From JAXLWB01 sp046328715 (GTDB taxonomy: Bacteria > Chloroflexota > Anaerolineae > Caldilineales > Caldilineaceae), in contig JAXLWB010000005.1 of NCBI GenBank assembly GCA_046328715.1, forward strand, positions 62,001 to 126,000: DNA of 64,000 bases, written 5' to 3'. Below, in pieces: positions 25,911 through 33,966 of the stretch. Position numbers and translations under genes: made by a program. Each line of letters opens with the position of its first letter. Positions within the stretch are counted from its first letter, which is position 1. The notes under the pieces are model-generated. The model saw only the letters and a program-made list of their open reading frames with translations, did not search any database and had not been told where the DNA came from.

Positions 25911-27167
25911 TTAATTAGCAACCAAGGGCAAGAAGAGCTTCTTGTTTAGCAGAGGCTCATCCGTTTCTGGATCGGCGCGAGGTGTCACATCAACCTCGGC
26001 TGTATCTTCATCTGTTGGATTGTCGAGACCTGGAACTCGATTGCCTCCACTGTCGACAGGTGTCCCTTCTACAATTGCCAAATTGACTAACTGCTTGTCT
26101 AACGTCCCTTCCACATAAAAGACGAGGCTGGCATTCGGAGCCAACGGCAGCGTACCGCTAATCAAGGTCATCTGCTTCTCGCTAATGCCAAGTGTTGTAT
26201 CGCTGATCGTAATACTGTTGAGGTAGGTTTCTCCCGTGTTCGTAACTTTGAAACAGTATGTATTGGGTTTCCCCTGTTCATCTACTACTTTCTCTGCTCC
26301 TGGGCAGCTTGCGCCACCATTGTGGCCTAGATAGACGGTCTTTTGAAGCTGAATATTGGTGACAATGTACTCGTAGGTGACTGACATTACGGCTGCGGCA
26401 GAGGAACGCAACTCGTAATCGACATTGCCAGTCGTGTCACTGGCAGTGGATTCGGCGTCGGCGAAGAATGTGATCTCCAGCGGCCCTGTGCCGATAAATC
26501 GCTGCAGTTCGGCTGTATCGGTGTAGACAAAGCTATGGTTCGAGGTGTTGTTTGCTTCGGAGAGTCCGCCCGATGTGCCATTAAAGAGCGCCTTTAGCCG
26601 TTCCGCATCATCCTGGGGCAGGGGACCGCTGTTAAATCCGCCCTGGCCATCGTAGGGTGGCACTTCCAAAGTGCTCTGCGCTGTGGCGGTGATTGTGCCA
26701 AGCTCATCGCCATTGTCGAAATTCAAAACGATTTCGCCACGATGCTCAAAGGAGAGAGTGCTGGTTACCTCCGAGCGATTTTCATAATAGCCGTCTCCCC
26801 GCAACTGGGTGGAGAAGGAAAGTCGTACCCGTTGTAGCGCACCTATACTCGGGTCGAACTGAGGAACCGATAAAATTCGCACCCAGGGGGTACGGGTTAA
26901 AGGGACTGAATCCGAAATGGTTATCTCTGCGGCTTGTAGCGGTGTGGCTGTCGAAAACAGCCCAAGGAAGAGCCCGACGATGCCCACAAGCAACATCACA
27001 ATGGTTTTCCCGAAAATCAGCGAGTGACGATGAAGGAGCTGAGGACAGCCCTTGGGAATATAGGAGATTGGGTTGTTAGAGTCTGGAGAGAGGTGAGGCA
27101 GCAGTGTGGAATTCGATGTGTGTCCAATCTCAATAGTGGAACTGTGGTTGTTCATACGAACTCTCAT
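25911..27167 (-). CDS. Secreted surface protein, choice-of-anchor E-like
   Basis: 418 residues. A long N-terminal extension (about 50 residues) precedes a signal/anchor segment (IVMLLVGIVGLFLGLFST) and an N-terminal beta domain beginning DSVPLTRTPWVRILSVPQFD. A DUF11-like domain follows (YLGHNGGASCPG; YCFKVTNTGETYLNSITISD), about 75% identical by eye to the same region of the downstream gene. It ends DPETDEPLLNKKLFLPLVAN. The two genes are paralogues in which only the downstream copy has the Thr-Pro linker. The Met at residue 5 (27155) has a weak GAGAG box and may be the true start. The role is probably structural or adhesive on the cell surface. Confidence 0.82.
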   Translation of the reverse strand: MRVRMNNHSSTIEIGHTSNSTLLPHLSPDSNNPISYIPKGCPQLLHRHSLIFGKTIVMLLVGIVGLFLGLFSTATPLQAAEITISDSVPLTRTPWVRILSVPQFDPSIGALQRVRLSFSTQLRGDGYYENRSEVTSTLSFEHRGEIVLNFDNGDELGTITATAQSTLEVPPYDGQGGFNSGPLPQDDAERLKALFNGTSGGLSEANNTSNHSFVYTDTAELQRFIGTGPLEITFFADAESTASDTTGNVDYELRSSAAAVMSVTYEYIVTNIQLQKTVYLGHNGGASCPGAEKVVDEQGKPNTYCFKVTNTGETYLNSITISDTTLGISEKQMTLISGTLPLAPNASLVFYVEGTLDKQLVNLAIVEGTPVDSGGNRVPGLDNPTDEDTAEVDVTPRADPETDEPLLNKKLFLPLVAN

Positions 27168-27806
27168 TTCGATAGTACGTACGCACTATAGGACCTATAG
27201 GCGAAGTACAGGGTTTAGTTTCAAACAGCAGGATCATGGGTAACATTGTGACCTCTGTCTTTGCAATGGGGACTGCGTTCATCCAAAATGGGCGTTCAGA
27301 AGTAATTCGCAAGATAAATCGTAAACCAATATTAAATACATCCTTACACTACTAATTCTATGCGATGATCATACAATAATCATACAACATTGGCAACCAT
27401 AAAATGACTAATTTCTATTAAAAATAAATAATGCATTTTTAAGGAACAAAACGGTCATCGGGACAGAAGCCTGTTGAGGAATTTGCACCGCATCCCAGCA
27501 TTCATTACACTGTATACTACCCAGAAAAGGTGCTTGGTGAGTTTGCGTTTATCAACGCCACAAAAGCTTCACCAACCCGTAATTGCTGAGCCAGATCATT
27601 TCTGCCAAGGGCACATCGGACCTTTTCAGACAGTCTCTTAGGAAATTGACTGCCTTTAGAAAAACGTTCACTGTCCTTTTGCGAAATGTGCCAGGTCTTT
27701 GCACACATTTTGTGATGAGCCAATCGCCGATGGATTGGCGCGCTTGGCAGCTCTTTGTCGAGGCTGAAGCATTACACCAAACCGAGAAACTAGAAAAGGA
27801 TTCGCT
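27168..27806. other. AT-rich intergenic region before the oxidoreductase gene
   Basis: 639 bases with no supported gene. It contains a direct repeat ATCATACAA (27368-27376 and 27379-27387) in an AT-rich stretch, and a TATACT (27513-27518) that lacks a matching -35 element. It should hold the promoters of both flanking divergent units. Confidence 0.4.
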
Positions 27807-28841
27807 ATGCAGCAGAATAATCAATCAACAAAAGCGCCGGTACGTACAGTATTAGTTGGCTGTGGAGGAATGGCGCGCCACCACATTCGCAATATTTTGA
27901 AGCAGCCCGAACGTACCACGATCCCTGTCGTCTGCGAACCCTCGGCAGATGCCTACGAAGCCATGTGTGAAGTGTTTGAAGACGCCGGGATTACGCCCCC
28001 TGCCAATGAGCCAAGCTTGGAAAAGCTGCTTCAGTCCCGGGCAGGCGAGTTAGATGCTGCATTTATCATTACGCCCCACGCCTATCATCATGAGCAGGCC
28101 AAAGCCTGTCTGGAAAGTGGGGTTGATGTGTTGCTGGAAAAACCCATGGTGATGAATGCGAATGAAGCAAAAAGTTTGATGGCCACACGTGACAAAACTG
28201 GCAAGCTACTGGTCGTCTCCTTTAATGGCAGCCTTTCCCCCAATGTGCGCACTGCGGTGCAAGTATTGCGCTCTGGAGAGTTAGGGCCGATCCTCACGCT
28301 CAGTGCAGTTGTCTGGCAAAATTGGAACATCAACACCAAGGGAAAATGGCGTCAGATACCGGAGATTGCTGGTGGCGGCTTCTTGTTTGATACAGGTGCC
28401 CATATGCTGAACACCACTGCCGATCTGGCTGGCGAGGATTTTGTCGAAGTCGCTGCTTGGTTGGACAATCGTGATGCCCCGGTGGACATCAATGGAACAG
28501 TCATGGGACGTTTGGCCTCGGGAGCGATGGTTTCGTTGGCAGGCTGTGGCGATATGCACCTCAACTGTTGCCATTCGGACGTGCGTGTCTTTTGCCGAGA
28601 TGGGATCGTCCGCACTGGAGTTTGGGGCGAGCGATTGGAAATTCGCCGACCGGGCGATCCCGATCTGATGCCGATTGAAACCAAGCCATCAATGGGCCAG
28701 TGGGATCAATTTTTGTTGGTACGTGCAGGTGAGATCCCCAATCCCTGCCCGCCAGAAGTCGGTCTGCGCATGGCCAAACTGTGGGACATGATCCAAGCGT
28801 CGGCAGCACAAGGTGGGAAGCCAGTGACAGCAGCAATGTAG
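27807..28841 (+). CDS. Gfo/Idh/MocA family NAD(P)-dependent oxidoreductase
   Basis: 344 residues. The N-terminal Rossmann fold has VLVGCGGMARHHIRNIL (about 14-30). The conserved E-K-P motif of the family is in VLLEKPMVMNANEA. The C-terminal alpha/beta domain has GGGFLFDTGAHMLNTTADL, where the family's G-G-x-x-x-D-x-x-x-H is present (G-G-G-F-L-F-D-T-G-A-H). Such enzymes oxidise or reduce sugars, inositols or glycosides; the substrate cannot be told. An AAAGGA box precedes the ATG. The next gene on the strand encodes a ThuA-like protein, a pairing common in carbohydrate catabolism. Confidence 0.92.
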   Translation: MQQNNQSTKAPVRTVLVGCGGMARHHIRNILKQPERTTIPVVCEPSADAYEAMCEVFEDAGITPPANEPSLEKLLQSRAGELDAAFIITPHAYHHEQAKACLESGVDVLLEKPMVMNANEAKSLMATRDKTGKLLVVSFNGSLSPNVRTAVQVLRSGELGPILTLSAVVWQNWNINTKGKWRQIPEIAGGGFLFDTGAHMLNTTADLAGEDFVEVAAWLDNRDAPVDINGTVMGRLASGAMVSLAGCGDMHLNCCHSDVRVFCRDGIVRTGVWGERLEIRRPGDPDLMPIETKPSMGQWDQFLLVRAGEIPNPCPPEVGLRMAKLWDMIQASAAQGGKPVTAAM

Positions 28842-28861
28842 TAACGTGGAAAAGTAAAAAA

Positions 28862-28922
28862 GTGGGAAATGGAAAAGCGAGGGTCTTTATTCTTTTAGAC
28901 TTTTCAATTTTCCACTTTCCCA
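28862..28922 (+). terminator. Hairpin between oxidoreductase and ThuA genes
   Basis: GTGGGAAATGGAAAA (28862-28876) is matched by TTTTCCACTTTCCCAC (28908-28922) with one bulge. It could be a partial terminator or an intergenic repeat; no T run follows. The genes on both sides are on the same strand, so it may tune expression of the second. Confidence 0.5.
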
Positions 28923-28953
28923 CCCTCAAATCAATTCATAGGAGCACTTACAA

Positions 28954-29691
28954 ATGACAATCAATGTAACCGTTTGGGGCGAATTTCGTCATGAGAAGAA
29001 AAATGAACGTGTGCGTCAGGTCTATCCCGATGGCATGCACAATGCGATCGCAACTGGCTTGCGCGAGGCTGGCTTCAATGTCCGCACCGCCACACTCGAC
29101 GAGCCAGAACATGGCCTCACCGATGAAGTGTTGGCAAGCACTGATGTGTTGACCTGGTGGGGACATACCGCACACGGCGATGTGAAAGATGAAATTGTCG
29201 AGAAGGTCTACAAGCGCGTGTTAGAAGGCATGGGGCTAATCGTGCTACACTCGGGCCACTATTCCAAGATCTTCCGCAAACTGATGGGCACCAGTTGTAG
29301 CCTGCGCTGGCGCGAACTGGAGACCGAGAACGAGCGTATCTGGGTTGTCAAGCCCAGCCATCCGATTGCGCAAGGCTTGGGTGCCTATATCGATCTCCCT
29401 GCCGAAGAGATGTACGGTGAACTCTTCGACGTGCCCACCCCGGACGATCTGGTCTTTATCAGTTGGTTCAAGGGCGGCGAAGTCTTCCGCAGCGGCTGCT
29501 GCTATCATCGCGGACACGGCAAGGTTTTCTACTTCCGCCCTGGCCACGAAACCTTCCCCACCTACTTCAATGCCCAAGTGCGCCAGGTCATCGCCAATGC
29601 TGCGGCCTGGGCTGCACCGATCAAGGGACAGGAGTATCCCTACGTCAAGGGTGCTATTCATCAAAAGACGCCGTTAGAGAAGGTTGAGTAA
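28954..29691 (+). CDS. ThuA-like (trehalose utilisation-type) protein
   Basis: 245 residues of a class I glutamine amidotransferase-like fold. Recognisable blocks are NVTVWGEFRHE at the start, DVLTWWGHTAHGDV, LIVLHSGHYSKIF and the closing GKVFYFRPGHETFPTYFN. ThuA proteins occur in sugar and trehalose catabolic loci; a 3-keto-glycoside role together with Gfo/Idh/MocA oxidoreductases has been proposed for relatives. The catalytic Cys of true amidotransferases is not present at the expected elbow (LHSGH instead). An AGGAG box lies about 10 bases before the ATG. Confidence 0.85.
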   Translation: MTINVTVWGEFRHEKKNERVRQVYPDGMHNAIATGLREAGFNVRTATLDEPEHGLTDEVLASTDVLTWWGHTAHGDVKDEIVEKVYKRVLEGMGLIVLHSGHYSKIFRKLMGTSCSLRWRELETENERIWVVKPSHPIAQGLGAYIDLPAEEMYGELFDVPTPDDLVFISWFKGGEVFRSGCCYHRGHGKVFYFRPGHETFPTYFNAQVRQVIANAAAWAAPIKGQEYPYVKGAIHQKTPLEKVE

Positions 29692-29715
29692 GAAAAGAAG
29701 AGCTTTCTCGGAATT

Positions 29716-29751
29716 GTAGGAATTGCGGCCAATTCGGTTCGCAATTCCTAC
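29716..29751 (+). terminator. Hairpin terminator after the ThuA gene
   Basis: A perfect 12-bp inverted repeat (GTAGGAATTGCG, 29716-29727, with 29740-29751) and a 12-nt loop, 24 bases after the stop codon. Confidence 0.65.
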
Positions 29752-29859
29752 CGCCTCACAGTTCTCCTCGTTCTAGTAGTTTCCCAGCGAAGTTAGAATT
29801 GCCCTCCAGTTTTGACATAAATAGCAATCATGTAGAAACGCATCGTTTAGCGGTTTAGC

Positions 29860-29888
29860 TTGCAATTTTTTAATGGCTGACGTACAGT
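29860..29888 (+). promoter_or_regulatory. Possible promoter of the PAS/GAF kinase operon
   Basis: TTGCAA (29860-29865), a 17-base spacer beginning with six T, then TACAGT (29883-29888). The predicted start leaves a leader of about 90 bases. Confidence 0.35.
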
Positions 29889-29983
29889 ATGGTAAGTTGT
29901 AATCCGCAATGTAAGTTATTCGCATCCTAGACATAGCGCCAACTCGATAGATACACGATACCAAAGGAGTTAGAATAAGGGTC

Positions 29984-32875
29984 ATGTCCGAAATTTGTGC
30001 TGAGTGCGTTCACAAATTGACCCAGGTAGAGCAAGAATTGGTACAGGCACGCGCCCGTATTGCTGAGCTTGAACGGCAGTTAGGTACCTGCACAATTCCA
30101 GGCTTGCTGAGTATAGTTCCCGCGGCGTCGAATCCTAACTACCTTCAAAAGATTATTGAGCGCTGCAGTGATCACGTCGTCCTCCTAGATGCTGCCTGTA
30201 AGATTCTTTATTCAAATTCAGTCGAGCGCAGCTTAGGCTACTCGGTGCAGGAATATATGGAACTAGGAATTCCTGGACTGATCCATCCTGAGGACCTGCC
30301 AAATGCAATGGCCGTCTGGCGTTCGGTAGTCGAGTCTCCAAAACAAACCAAGAAGGTCATATTGCGCGTCCGCCATCGTCAAGGCCACTATGTTTGGATC
30401 GAAGTAAATTCGGTCAATTACCTCGACGATCCGGGAATTGGCGTCGTTGTCTCAAATACGCGCGATATTACGGACCGTGTGAAGAGCGAAGATGCCGAAC
30501 GAGAGCAGCAGCGAGTTGCGGAAGCCTTACGCGACAGTCTAGAAGCGCTGACTGCTTCGCTTGACGTCAGCGAGACGATGCAACAGATCTTGAACTGTGC
30601 GCTCACTGTAGTGCCTGCCGACGCTGCCACCATTTTGCTCATTGAAGGTGAAAACATCCGAGTTGCCTATTCGCGTGGTATTCCAGCCGAGCACAAGGAA
30701 TTTTTAAAAGATTACCGTTTCTCAGTCCACGATCCTCAATTTCACAAGATAATCGCCACTCGAAAGCCGTTTTCGGTAGCGGATACACGAGAAGATGAAA
30801 ATTGGATTTACTTTCCTGTCAATGGCTGGATACGCTCGTCTCTAGGAATTCCGCTGATCATTCGTGATGAGGTGATTGGCATCCTCCATGTTGACAGTAA
30901 GACACCGCATCATTTTAAACAGGAAGATATCGCTACACTGCTCAATTTTGCACGTCACGCCAGCCTTGCCTTAGAACATGCCTATTATGTGAATCGCCTC
31001 GAAGAGCGTGTTAGAGAGCGCACAGCCGAATTTGAAGCCAGTGCTGTTGAAATTCATGATCTGTACAATAACGCACCCTGTGGCTACCACTCATTGGACA
31101 AGGATGGCTACGTTGTACAGATCAACGACACTGAGCTGAAGTGGCTTGGCTATCGCCGGGAAGAGGTGGTTGGCGTACTGAAATATAGTCATCTTTGTAC
31201 TGAAAAAAGCCAAGCTGACTTTGCCATCAATTTCCAGCTTCTTAAAGAGCAGGGATGGCTGAACAACATTGAACATGATCTGGTACGCAAAGATGGCAGC
31301 ATTTTGAATATGCTGATCAATGTAACGGCCATTTACGATCAGCAGGGGGAGTTCGTCAAAGGACGTACGACGCTTCACGATATTACGGCACTCAAACAGG
31401 CGAGAGAGAAACTACGCCAACAGCGCGATCTGCTGCAACTCGTGATCGACACGGTGCCTTCTGCCATCGTCCTCAAAGGTGCGGATGGCCGCTATGAAAT
31501 GGTAAACAAACATGCGGCAAGTATGTATAATCTCACGACGGATCAGATGATTGGCAAAAATGACAGCGAGTCTCATCCCTATCCAGATGAAGTGGCCATC
31601 TTTGCTGCGCAGGATCGCTATGTGCGTGACACAGGTGAGGCATTATTTGTGCGTGACAATGGATTTGCCGACTTCACCCTGCAAACCAGCGTGCTTCCTT
31701 TAAAGGATGCCGAGGGAAAGGTAAACCGAATCCTTGTCGTCAGTCACGACATTACAGAGCGCAAACGAGTTGAAAGTGTACTGAGTGAACAGCGTGATTT
31801 CTTAAATCTGGTGATCAACCAAGTGCCGGACTTAATTATGGTCAAAGATGATCAGGGGCGCTTCCAACTTGTGAACGAGCCAGCGGCAAAGGTCTATGGG
31901 CTGACGCCCGCACAAATGGTGGGCAAGACCGATATGGATCTCAACCCAAACGTTGATGAGGTCGCCTATTATCTCGCGATGGATCGGGTGGCACTCGATG
32001 GAGGCCATACGGTGTTTATCCCGGAAGAGCGCATCCTTGAACGCCTCTATCAGACCAGCAAAATTCCGCTGCGCAATTCGGCTGGTAAATATGATCGGCT
32101 GTTGGTCGTGGCGTCGGATATCACAGAGCACAAACGAGCAGAGTTGTTGTTACAACAGGCGCTCCTAAAAGAAAAAGAAGTCAGCGAATTGCGCACCCGT
32201 TTCATCTCCATGACGTCCCATGAATTTCGCACACCGTTGACCGCAATCTTAGCCACTGCGGAAACATTGAGCACCTACCGTCACAAACTTAACAGCGAAC
32301 AGATCGACAAGCGCTTGTTGAAGATCCAGGAACAAGTGAATTATCTGAAAGACATCATGGAGGATGTGTTGCAACTCTCCCGTTTGCAGTCTCAGCGACC
32401 TGTGCTCAATCGGGCCGCCTTTGACCTGGACCTGTTGTGCCTGGAAGTGATTGAGGAAATACGCAGTGAATTTCTGGCTCAACATCCGCTCCGTTATCAC
32501 TGTGATGATGCACTCAAGGCCACGGCGCTCGACAAGAAACTGATGCGCCAGATCATCAGCAATCTCCTTTCTAATGCTGTCAAATACTCGCCAGATTGCA
32601 CTCCCATCACATTGACCGCAAGCAAGATCGATGGGACTCTTGTTCTGCAAGTGTGCGATCAAGGAATTGGCATCCCCGAAGATGACCTAAAGCATCTTTT
32701 CAATCCCTTTCATCGCGCAACCAATGTCGGGACCATTGCTGGCACTGGGCTGGGTATGGCCATCACCAAAGAATCGGTGGAGGTGCAAGGAGGCTATCTC
32801 GCCGTGGAAAGCGCAGAGGGCAAGGGAACCAGCTTTACCGTGCATATTCCTTTGCGGATGGAGACCACGGTATGA
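29984..32875 (+). CDS. Multi-sensor histidine kinase (PAS-GAF-PAS-PAS-PAS-HisKA-HATPase)
   Basis: 963 residues, with no membrane segment, so a cytosolic sensor. It opens with a short coiled coil containing CAECVHK. Domains in order: PAS (about 45-165), GAF (about 190-335), three further PAS/PAC domains (about 355-475, 480-600, 605-725), HisKA with phospho-acceptor His746 in TSHEFRTPL, and an HATPase domain with NLLSNAVKYS, DQGIGIPEDD and GTGLGMAITK. The third and fourth PAS domains are near-copies (GKNDSESHPYPDEVAIFAAQ against GKTDMDLNPNVDEVAYYLAM), a recent internal duplication. The stop codon overlaps the next gene's start (ATGA), so the two are translationally coupled. Confidence 0.93.
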   Translation: MSEICAECVHKLTQVEQELVQARARIAELERQLGTCTIPGLLSIVPAASNPNYLQKIIERCSDHVVLLDAACKILYSNSVERSLGYSVQEYMELGIPGLIHPEDLPNAMAVWRSVVESPKQTKKVILRVRHRQGHYVWIEVNSVNYLDDPGIGVVVSNTRDITDRVKSEDAEREQQRVAEALRDSLEALTASLDVSETMQQILNCALTVVPADAATILLIEGENIRVAYSRGIPAEHKEFLKDYRFSVHDPQFHKIIATRKPFSVADTREDENWIYFPVNGWIRSSLGIPLIIRDEVIGILHVDSKTPHHFKQEDIATLLNFARHASLALEHAYYVNRLEERVRERTAEFEASAVEIHDLYNNAPCGYHSLDKDGYVVQINDTELKWLGYRREEVVGVLKYSHLCTEKSQADFAINFQLLKEQGWLNNIEHDLVRKDGSILNMLINVTAIYDQQGEFVKGRTTLHDITALKQAREKLRQQRDLLQLVIDTVPSAIVLKGADGRYEMVNKHAASMYNLTTDQMIGKNDSESHPYPDEVAIFAAQDRYVRDTGEALFVRDNGFADFTLQTSVLPLKDAEGKVNRILVVSHDITERKRVESVLSEQRDFLNLVINQVPDLIMVKDDQGRFQLVNEPAAKVYGLTPAQMVGKTDMDLNPNVDEVAYYLAMDRVALDGGHTVFIPEERILERLYQTSKIPLRNSAGKYDRLLVVASDITEHKRAELLLQQALLKEKEVSELRTRFISMTSHEFRTPLTAILATAETLSTYRHKLNSEQIDKRLLKIQEQVNYLKDIMEDVLQLSRLQSQRPVLNRAAFDLDLLCLEVIEEIRSEFLAQHPLRYHCDDALKATALDKKLMRQIISNLLSNAVKYSPDCTPITLTASKIDGTLVLQVCDQGIGIPEDDLKHLFNPFHRATNVGTIAGTGLGMAITKESVEVQGGYLAVESAEGKGTSFTVHIPLRMETTV

Positions 32876-33966
32876 CATCAAAGATCCTTGTTATCGAAGA
32901 CAATCAAAATATCCTCGAAGAGGTACTAACCTGGCTCGAACTAGAAGGCTATGAAGCGTTTGGCGCTGCTAACGGCAGCGTAGGGGTGCAGGTGGCGCTC
33001 AATCGCCAACCGGATCTGATCCTTTGCGATATTATGATGCCAGAAAAAGATGGTTATCGGGTACTCTTAGAATTGCGCGCCAACAAGTCAACTGCACTCA
33101 CCCCGTTCATCTTTATGACTGCCAAACAGGAGAAGAGCGATATTCGTTACGGCATGGAATTAGGTGCTGATGATTATATAACGAAGCCATTTAGCCGTGA
33201 AGAGTTTCTCGGGGCAATACGGTCTCGGCTTGAACGACATCATCTATTTGCTTCGCATAGCCAGGAGAGGTTGACGAATTTACGTGATAACCTCTTTCGC
33301 AGTTTGCCACATGAATTGCGCACGCCCCTGGTTGGCATTTTGGGCATCGGCCAGTTACTCGCCCAAGACGCCGAGATCATCACCCCGCCGGAGATTCTTG
33401 AGTATGCCCAAATGTTGACGACCTGTGGCGAGCAACTTTACCGCTTAACTGAAAATCACTTGCTTTACGTTCAGTTGGCCCAGCAAACAAACTATTCCCC
33501 ATCTTTAACTTCCGACAGCAGTGCAACCGTAGTCGATCCATTGCCCATTATCGAAGATTGCTGCAACAGGGTAGCCCAAATTCGCAACCGCAGCAGGGAT
33601 CTGCGTTTTAGCCTGAGTGCGGGCAAGCTGTGCATCAATGCCATCCATTTGACCAAGATTCTGTACGAAATAACTGATAATGCCTTCAAATTTTCCGCCC
33701 CCTCGACATTGGTGACAGTTGCTAGTCAGCAGGAGGAGCAGCGCTATCTGATCACAATCACCGATCATGGCTATGGCTTCAAAGCCGACGACATCGCACG
33801 GATCGGTCCCTACATCCAATTTGACCGCAACCTTCACGAGCAACAAGGGGCGGGTTTAGGCCTGACCATTGCCCGGCTCCTCACTGAATCCTATCGAGGC
33901 ACATTACAGATTGCGAGCAGCCTTGGGGCTGGCACACGCATCACGCTGTCGTGGCCACGGGTGTAG
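32872..33966 (+). CDS. Response regulator fused to a histidine kinase
   Basis: 364 residues. The N-terminal receiver (about 4-120) has phospho-acceptor Asp53 in LILCDIMMPEKDG and the conserved Lys in DDYITKPFS. It is followed by a HisKA helix pair with His147 in LPHELRTPL and an HATPase domain with EITDNAFKFS, DHGYGF and GAGLGLTIARLL. With the upstream kinase it can form a phosphorelay: input kinase, receiver, second kinase. No DNA-binding output domain is present, and the final target is unknown. The 3' end overlaps the convergent kinase gene on the other strand by 26 bases. Confidence 0.92.
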   Translation: MTSKILVIEDNQNILEEVLTWLELEGYEAFGAANGSVGVQVALNRQPDLILCDIMMPEKDGYRVLLELRANKSTALTPFIFMTAKQEKSDIRYGMELGADDYITKPFSREEFLGAIRSRLERHHLFASHSQERLTNLRDNLFRSLPHELRTPLVGILGIGQLLAQDAEIITPPEILEYAQMLTTCGEQLYRLTENHLLYVQLAQQTNYSPSLTSDSSATVVDPLPIIEDCCNRVAQIRNRSRDLRFSLSAGKLCINAIHLTKILYEITDNAFKFSAPSTLVTVASQQEEQRYLITITDHGYGFKADDIARIGPYIQFDRNLHEQQGAGLGLTIARLLTESYRGTLQIASSLGAGTRITLSWPRV

